Assembly: GCA_009602725.1 (NCBI GenBank)
Contig: WELB01000043.1
Location: forward strand, 147,113 to 211,112
From: Spirogloea muscicola
Lineage: Eukaryota > Streptophyta > Zygnematophyceae > Spirogloeales > Spirogloeaceae
Direction of reading: 5' to 3'
Length of the DNA stretch: 64,000 bases
In this document: positions 57,313 to 64,000 of the stretch, piece after piece
How the letters are laid out: the number at the start of each line of letters is the position of its first letter
Numbering within the stretch: the first letter of the stretch is position 1
Notes under the pieces: model-generated
Seen by the model: only the letters and a program-made list of their open reading frames with translations
Told to the model about the DNA's origin: nothing
Database searches by the model: none
Translations under genes and position numbers: made by a program

Positions 57313-58429
57313 TTTGACGCGGCTAGGTCTAGGGCTCTCAGTCCCCATCAAGATTGAAGTAACTCCACGTTTCGCTCTAGCTTTGGCTATGTACAGTGTA
57401 CTGGCTTAAGCTTCCCACCCTTCCGTTTCATGCGCGCCGCGCGCGCCATCTCTCCATACGGGGCCCGGATCCGAGATCCATGGAGCCTCGGAGGGCCCGG
57501 GGCTGCCCTCGCCCGCCATAGCCATCGTGCGGGCCCGCAACTGACCCCCCATCTCCGGCTCCTCGCCCCGAGCCACGCCCGCCCGCGCCGCCGCCTCTCG
57601 CGGCGCAGAACCCGGGCGCCCGCTGCCGCCGCCGCCGCNCGCCGCCGCCGCCGCGCCATGCGGGCCTGACGGCTTCCGGCAGCTCGTTGTGGAGGAGCCG
57701 GCGGCGCCGCTCCTGGTCGCGGCGGGGAGCCCTGCGCGACGCGGAGGCTGTCTTTCAGATGGGACGCGATGTGAGTGACCTTTCGTTCGCCTCGCCCGGG
57801 CGGCGCTCGCACGCTCGCGACTCGGTGTCCGCCGTGGCGACCGCGCCGCGGACCATCGCTCGGCGCGAGCGCCGGTCGGCCAGACAGGGGATGCGCACAC
57901 CCCGGGGCTGTGTCGCATTAGCACGTCAGGGACGTCGGAGTCCGATGGAGCTCCGACGACAGCTCCTCACGGAGTGATAGCCACAGAAGGCCGCATATTG
58001 AGCAGCTTTCGCAGCGATAGTGGCCCTCTGGACACACATTGTTGCGCTTCGAGGTCGTGGTCATGCTCGGTCGGCTGTCCCTGTTGGTGGTCGACTTAAA
58101 GACGACGGTCCTGGAGCTGATCGCGGAACAGCCAGCTGCGCAGAAGGGAACTATTGCCAATAGTCCTGGCACGGTAGTTCTGAACTACAATGCATAGCTC
58201 CCAGCATCAGACATGCTACTTCGCTCAGACTCCAGGGCTTGCCTTATGCAACTGGTCCAGATCGGAGCTCAGCAGATGAGGGTCTGTGCGGAGCCTGTGC
58301 AGCGACCGCAGGCTGCAAGGTTGCTCAGAGAAGTAGGGCCACCCTAGGTAGCAGAGAGTAGCTGCTGTGCTTTGCTTTGTCCTTACCACCAACACTTTGC
58401 ACTTCGTCCTCAGGTATGGGCGAGCGAGG

Positions 58430-61236
58430 ATGGCAGACGGGATACATAGGCGCTCTGCTATGCTGGTCGCTGTGATTACGGCCGTAATACTCCTAGTGAC
58501 GAGCCTGAAGGGCACTGATGCGACCACCGGTGCGACTGTGACAGGAGAGGTGTGTCACTAGTAGGCCACTTTTGGAGAGCAGCATGGAATCGTGACAGCA
58601 GGTTGTGGTGCTTGGATGGAACCTCAGTTGTACTGTTGGCGCCTGGCACGCTTGGGAGGCTGGTCGTGCAGGTAGATGAAAGAGCCGATGATTGGAGTGT
58701 TGCTGCTTGCAGGTAGTATGCGACTCATGCAGCTCAGGTCTGGACCTGACCTGGGCTTCAGAGACCAAAGCTCAATGGCGTTCCATGCATCCCCCTGTCA
58801 GTGGAGCGATGGTCACAGTCACCTGTGACCTTGGGACCGGTGGGACCAAGATCATCAAGCAGCCTACAGACGCAAGTGAGCTCTCAGTGTATCAGGCATG
58901 CTTCATTTAGTGATGTATCACAATGCCAGGGGCTCAATCATGAAGCTTCGCAATAAGGGAGAGGTCGACTCTTTGAATTAATAGAAGGCATGCCGATGAC
59001 TTTCTCTGGACTCATGAACTGGGCTGCTGTTTGTATGTCACATTCTTTGCAAGCATTGCATTACACATTATAATTTACTCATGTCAGACTTATGCCACAC
59101 TCATGCAAGTGCTGGTCCTCCATGTACAGGTGGTGTCTTCATTCTGCAGAATGCTCCTTCAGCAGGGCAGTACAGCGACTTCCAGAGCTGTGTGGTCATA
59201 TTGACTGGGGCTTGCCCAACTGAAAGTCAGAGCTGCAGCACAAGAAGTACATGCAGCGATGGGGATGTTGGTCAGATCATTCTCAATAACACAGGTACTA
59301 AGCCTACAACGTGCACAGATGCTCTTTGTGATCAGGATATAGTGTATAGATGTGAGCCCAAGACCAGCCTCAAAGTTGCATCGATTAGTAGTGCACACAC
59401 TGTCCTTTCGTAGTTGTGGAGCAATGTGATGGTGATGAGGTACTCTGCCAAAAGCATGATCCATCGCTAAGGCAGCAATGCCATGGTTACAGTAAAATGT
59501 GAGATTGACATACTGCAGACTTGCCTATAGTCCATAGCAGAAGGCCTCTTTTGATCTGCTATTTGAAGCCATCGCATACTCTAGTCCATCCCCCCTCCTG
59601 TTCAACCTCTGATGCTGCCAGCCACTCGAACTCTGTCAGGTGGCACCTGGCTGCTATCTGGGGAAACGTATAAAGTAGGTCCATATTGCTTCGTACCAGA
59701 TACTCTGCCAGATATCTGCACAGCCCCTGCGCCCATCACACAACCTGCTATTCTGAAATCGAAGCCAGATTGCTCAAAAGGAGGTGTTCTCTGTGGTGAC
59801 CCAAGATTAGTTGGAGGGGATGGAGTACCATTCTGGTTTCATGGTCTCAAGGATGCAGATTTCTGTTTGGTCTCTGACCGGAATCTGCAAATAAATGCCC
59901 ATTTCATTGGGCAGCGTAATCCACATGGCAGGCACGACTTCACCTGGGTTCAGGTGAGGCTGGATCACGCCATTTTGTCCTGGCCAGCAAGCTCGCCTTG
60001 TACTGTGACGGATGGTCATTTTGCTGGAGAATGTTCCTCATATAAAGCACTTGGTGCAGTGCTCATGTCGGGTCTTGTAAGTCGAGCATGGCTGGTCCTA
60101 GAGGGGCGGTTCTTGTCCTGGATGCTGTCTAGGTTTTGGACTGAATGCAAGCTAATGTGCTTGTGTCAAGAAGGCTGTTGCAATATTATATGGAGAACAT
60201 AAGCTGTATGTGGGAGCCCAGCAGGAGGCCATCTGGGACAATAGGAAAGATCATCTGGTCTTCATCCTTGATGGCAAGGTACTTACATGCACATTGCTTC
60301 AGCATGGTCCGTGATTGTGGGAAGCAAAGTTTTTGTTCACGCTCCGCTATGTATTCAGACCCTTACAGGAGAGAAAATAGAAAATTACAGGATACATGTC
60401 ATCTGGTGTGCTGGAGAGCCTCAGGAAAAGACCTGTTGCTGATATTTAGAGATGCATCAGGCCTGAGATAGTCAAGCTCTGTGGCGAAGTGATGCTTGCC
60501 CACTTCGTCCAACCATGTCTGCTTGTTGCTCTTCATGCAGCCACTGCTAGATGTCACTGGAACAAAGTTGGAGGCCGTATATGATTCTGAGGATGCAGGG
60601 GTGCAAATAAGAAGACCAGGATCAGCAAACCTTGGCTCAGTTGAGGTCCAGGGTCTTGTAAAATTGACGCTGGAAGTGAAACCCATCCCCAAGAGGAACT
60701 GGACTGAGACCAGCTGTTTTGCACACATAGACATGGCTATGGACTTTGCACAATTATCAAGTAAGGACCTTCCTGCCAGCCTGCCGTCAGTGATCGAGTC
60801 CAATTAGAAATGGTGCACCCGTACAGTGCATAATGTTGCTGATTGAGGCAAACGTTGACAAGCTCGGCATCTCATAAGGATCAAGAATCTGTTCTCATGC
60901 GGCCGCATCATGACTTCCTCAGATCGAGCAGAGGGTGTTCTTGGCCAAACATATCAGAAGCTTTGGCACCCACCAAATGTGAGGGAAGAAACAGCGCGCT
61001 CAGGAATGAAGGCCTACATCCTGCAGGACGTTGAGTCCTACCAGACATCATCCCTGCTGGAGCAGGACTGCCCAGTCACTATATTTGAAGGGCGGAAGTA
61101 TGACAGGGCTGGGAGGGGCAACACTGCCTGGCAGCAAGCTGTCGTTGACGATAAAGACGAGCCCGACGACGACGGGTCCGCTTCGCATTGCCTGAATGAT
61201 CGGGGAGGAGGTGGTCTCAAGTGCGTCAAGCGATAA
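58430..61236 (+). CDS. Root_cap family secreted protein (PF06830), 472 residues
   Basis: The family was named from land-plant root-cap/LEA-like secreted proteins; its molecular role is unknown. Exons: 58430-58549, 58713-58875, 59130-59294, 59622-59953, 60174-60278, 60541-60760, 60923-61236; 473 codons with the stop, all in phase. Residues 1-31 form a signal peptide (MADGIHRRSAMLVAVITAVI, then LLVTSLKGTDA). A cysteine-rich N-terminal region follows (VVCDSCSSGLDL, CSTRSTCSDGD). The family signature is clear: CGDPRLVGGDGVPFWFHGLK, FCLVSDRNLQINAHFIGQRN, DFTWVQAVAILYGEHKLYVG, AIWDNRKDHLVFILDGKPLL, CFAHIDMAMDF and GVLGQTYQ. The C-terminus is acidic (DDKDEPDDDG). No membrane anchor follows, so secretion to the wall or matrix is likely (inference). 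Finding it here fits a streptophyte alga. Confidence 0.9.
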
Positions 61237-61944
61237 CACTAGACTAAGCACTAATTCTCAGCAACCTCTTCATACTCCCTCCCCTGTTCTAGCCTGTACC
61301 CGTGTGAAACCTAGGTGTGGCCAGCTGTCCTACTTCCCAACTCTCATCCTCTATCGTGTTTGTGTGAGTTTACAAAAGCTGTTGGTTGAATAGGCTTGAC
61401 TAAAGTCTGTACAGGTATGCAGACTTGCAGGTCAGATAACTAGGGCTGAGAGATGACGATGTTTTAAGAAACATCCACTTTCAGAGAGAATCATCACCAG
61501 ATAGCCGGTTTCTAACTCGTTTCCGATAGTAGCAGTAGCTTGTCACTGCAGAAGCACAAATATGCTACATTAGTGACACTTGTGAGCTCGTGAGCTTATG
61601 AGAGCAAAACTAAACCCAGAAGGATGCCACACGGCAGATGTACTCAGTGCTGCTCTGTCTTTTGCTCCAGTCATTGACAAATCTTTGACATATCAATGAG
61701 TAATTTACTCCAGTCAATTACGACTATTTTGACATCAATTTTACAATCTCAGATAACTGGCTGACACAGCCAGTTACTGTACACTCAGTAACAAAGAGAG
61801 ATCGACATACATCCACTTGTTGACTGCCATTGTTGAATGCACACCTGAAGCTGAAGCTCTTACATCTGAAAATGAAGGAGAAGTTGGTAGGGTGCTCTGT
61901 GATTTCTATTAGCTTGACCCGCATTGACCACAAGTGCTGAATGA
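61237..61944. other. Convergent 3' region between the Root_cap and aldo/keto reductase genes
   Basis: About 700 bases of AT-balanced sequence between two convergent stop codons. No gene, repeat or hairpin stood out. It presumably carries both 3' UTRs. Confidence 0.45.
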
Positions 61945-63932
61945 CTAGCGGTACTCGTCCCCGCAGTCGCCGATGAGCCGCCTAAGATCTTTGCTCTTTT
62001 CGGTGACAGCACGGATTGTGCCCATGTCGTCTTCGTCGAGCACCAGCCCAAAAGCCTGCAGCGTGTCTGCGATGTGGTCCCGCACACCCAGCCTCACCCC
62101 AACCATCGACCCTGCCACGCACGGCTGACAACCAAGAGGGAGTCAAAGGCACTCACTTTGCTACAGTCATAAGCTAAGGTGATCAAGGGCAGGAGGCCAT
62201 AAGGCCTAAGTGTGTGAATAAGTTCAATACTGATATGCGCACTCAGGGACACCTGATCTGCACTGCAAAGATCTGCGGCACTGCATCATGCATGGCAGAG
62301 GAAGTTGCTGCGGCGGGCGGAGAACTGAACAATTGACGTCATCTTGTACGTGACGTGGTGAATATCTGAATTGAGACTGTTAGTATAACACATGCAGCTA
62401 AGTAACCTACAAGTAACACTTTACCCAACACACCATGATAAGGTGCATAAGCTTTACAAGCTTAAAAGAAAGTCTGACGAATTCGTAATTTTGCCAGTGA
62501 CTGTGGGGTCATGCGGTCTTGACCCACCTGGTCCAGGATGTAACGGAGACCGACAGTTGAGATTGACACGCCATGCTTCTTGGCGACAGATTTGACAGCC
62601 CTGAGGAGCTCCTGGAAGAGCCGCCAGCCTCCCCAAGCGTCAATCATCTGCAATTGGATTGACAGATTGAGCAATTAGTGAGCTGTGGTTTTGAAGATCA
62701 ACAACCGCATTCCCAAGCCCTGAAAATCAACTGTACATGATGTAGGTGGCTATTTGAAATGGTTGCCAGGCAAAGGGAAACGTCAAGCAGGAAATTGAGC
62801 AGGTCCTCCTAAAGGGCTTTACAGGTTACTCTGTCCTCATGCATCGCACTGAGCACGCAAGAATCGTCACTTGTACTGGCTTCGCCTGGACACATGCACG
62901 TGGATCACAGAACTTGCAAGAGCATGTAAACAGTCACTATGACGTGCAATTACCCTCTTGTACTTGTTCAGCGATGGTGTGGACAACTTAGGTCCACTGA
63001 AAGAATTTGGCTCGCGAGAATCCAGGTACTTTTCGGAGAGGAGGCCTCCCAGCAATGTGCCATAACTGCACAGCTTAGACTTCAAGCATAATCATCACAT
63101 ATTGATTCCTTGCATGATCCGCGTCACAGTATGGTCTGGGTGTGGCACAAACATCAACTTACAGACGGAATCCATGCGTCATAGGCAGATACCTGCACAG
63201 AATACAGCGGCCTCTGGCACACTCAGCAGCTTGATTGCTAAGAAAGTTCTACACACTCACGTAATAAATTGCACTCCCATCAGTTTGCAGATCTCCACCA
63301 TGTCCTGCTGAGGCCTCATGTCCACGATGCTGTGCTGGACCTGAATTGTTTCACACAAAATTTGTGGCTTAGAATGGCTGCTGCTGCTTGGCTGGCTTTG
63401 CCCAATGATGCTGACGATGCTCAACTCCTGGCAGAGATCCACCACCCTTGTACACCCATGGAATGCCACTGCTTAGCTACAGTCCTGCAAGCCTAAACTG
63501 CAGAAGAAGTGGCGAGACAGCCACCTGGTTACTAACAACTGGTATTTTGTTCTCGAGAATGGTCTGGAGGCGCCTCGTGTCAAAGTTGGTCAGCGCCACT
63601 GTCTTTAACTTCCCTATTTGTCAGACCCACTTCAGCACGTCAAGAACATCTCAAGCTGTTGGGTTGCTACCATGCAGACCATAACACATGGTCTCCTCAT
63701 CCACCCTGCTTGTGTAGAAGACTAACTTTGAAGATAGATACGGGTAGAGGCCTCTGAGTGCCAGCACAAACTCAAAGTCCTTCCTGCATGATAGGGCCCT
63801 GGGGTTACTTCTCTGAGCAGATGGCAGGGCATGCAAGTACTTGGCATGAAGCATGCAAGTGGCTGACCTTCCTCTTTCAAGTCGGTCAGGTGCTTGAGAG
63901 CATCTATGTACCCGCTGACATCATAGTCCCAC
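61945..63932 (-). CDS. Aldo/keto reductase, C-terminal two thirds; gene continues past the right edge
   Basis: A member of the aldo/keto reductase superfamily (PF00248), NAD(P)H-dependent oxidoreductases with a TIM-barrel fold; the substrate is not predictable. Exons: 63932-63868, 63613-63525, 63340-63261, 63065-62954, 62647-62528, 62124-61945, all in phase. Landmarks: WDYDVSGYIDALKHLTDLKE, EGKLKTVALTNFDTRRLQTI, PVVSNQVQHSIVDMRPQQDM, GVQFITYGTLLGGLLSEKYL, KYKRMIDAWGGWRLFQELLR, LRYILDQPCVAGSMVGVRLG and the end RRLIGDCGDEYR. The Y-G-T-L-L-G-G-L-L segment and the cofactor-side GVRLG loop are typical of the plant/algal subgroup I recall. The catalytic D-Y-K-H residues lie in the missing N-terminal third. 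An apparent in-frame TGA at 63,623-63,621 lies inside an intron and is not part of the gene. Confidence 0.9.
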
Positions 63933-64000
63933 CTTCACAGTCAAGTGCATGCGGCAAAGCTAATCAGATCGTATAAATCCTGTAGTCATACTTTTCACTA

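Larger units (their letters stand above)
53993..58429. other. Long intergenic region: CpG-rich blocks, LINE remnants, possible Pol III element
   Basis: The segment 53,993-54,840 is GC-rich with C/T tracts and short inverted repeats (GGCGCCG units). LINE copies lie at 54,945-55,395. The stretch 55,400-56,330 shows no rec­ognised gene. The region 56,345-56,400 resembles a LINE subfamily B UTR (GCATGAAGAGAAAGGGAGGC). The segment 56,760-57,280 is very GC-rich with a Pol III-like A/B box pair. A LINE tail lies at 57,285-57,312, and a GGC-repeat segment with an n is at 57,639. Open frames on both strands in the GC-rich parts overlap each other and are not supported as genes. Confidence 0.4.

Noticed and set aside
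63621-63623. In-frame TGA in the aldo/keto reductase after an LKWV-like segment
   Set aside because: The upstream exon ends EEG at 63,868 in phase 1 and joins GGAAG at 63,613, giving LKEEGKLKTVALTNFD as in the family. The TGA is intronic and the LKWV resemblance is chance.

Overview
The window looks like nuclear DNA of a photosynthetic eukaryote of the green lineage. Genes are intron-dense with GT-AG introns, first exons are GC-rich with GCC/GCG runs, and several products are plastid or plant-type proteins: plastid terminal oxidase, a DUF3172 protein shared with cyanobacteria, a DUF1475 protein, an EMB8-like hydrolase and a Root_cap family protein. A streptophyte alga is my best guess, mainly because of the Root_cap and DUF1475 genes; the sequence alone does not fix the species. 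Layout: the N-terminus of a minus-strand gene (1-93); an ER protein NOMO in about 25 exons (2.7-11.8 kb, +); an unidentified gene of about 840 residues (12.7-17.9 kb, -); an EMB8/YheT-type alpha/beta hydrolase (18.9-22.1 kb, +), divergent from the previous gene; a DUF3172 protein whose 5' part falls in an assembly gap (23.2-24.6 kb, +); and a small DUF1475 membrane protein (25.5-27.0 kb, -). Next comes a block of about 6.5 kb (27.0-33.5 kb) made almost entirely of 5'-truncated copies of one non-LTR retrotransposon family, on both strands. After it lie PTOX (36.1-39.8 kb, +), an unidentified 755-residue protein (41.0-44.2 kb, -), two small membrane proteins (47.4-47.6 and 48.9-49.9 kb, -), a 222-residue type I membrane protein with one cadherin-like beta-sandwich (52.4-54.0 kb, -), a secreted Root_cap family protein (58.4-61.2 kb, +) and an aldo/keto reductase that runs off the right edge (61.9-64.0 kb, -). 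Exon models were built by hand from reading frames, splice sites and phase. NOMO, PTOX (downstream of its single n), the 755-residue protein, the beta-sandwich protein, the Root_cap protein and the aldo/keto reductase all splice with intact frame, which supports them strongly. The proteins do not form one pathway. They split into secretory or surface proteins (NOMO, Root_cap, beta-sandwich protein) and plastid or redox proteins (PTOX, DUF3172, probably the hydrolase). The most unusual signals are: (i) LINE copies that begin directly at the 3' end of another copy of the same family, giving head-to-tail arrays of 3' ends that share a conserved terminal hairpin; (ii) degenerate telomere-like tracts placed just after the 5' splice site in introns of three unrelated genes; and (iii) single unresolved bases that sit in GC-rich first exons exactly where the reading frame shifts.
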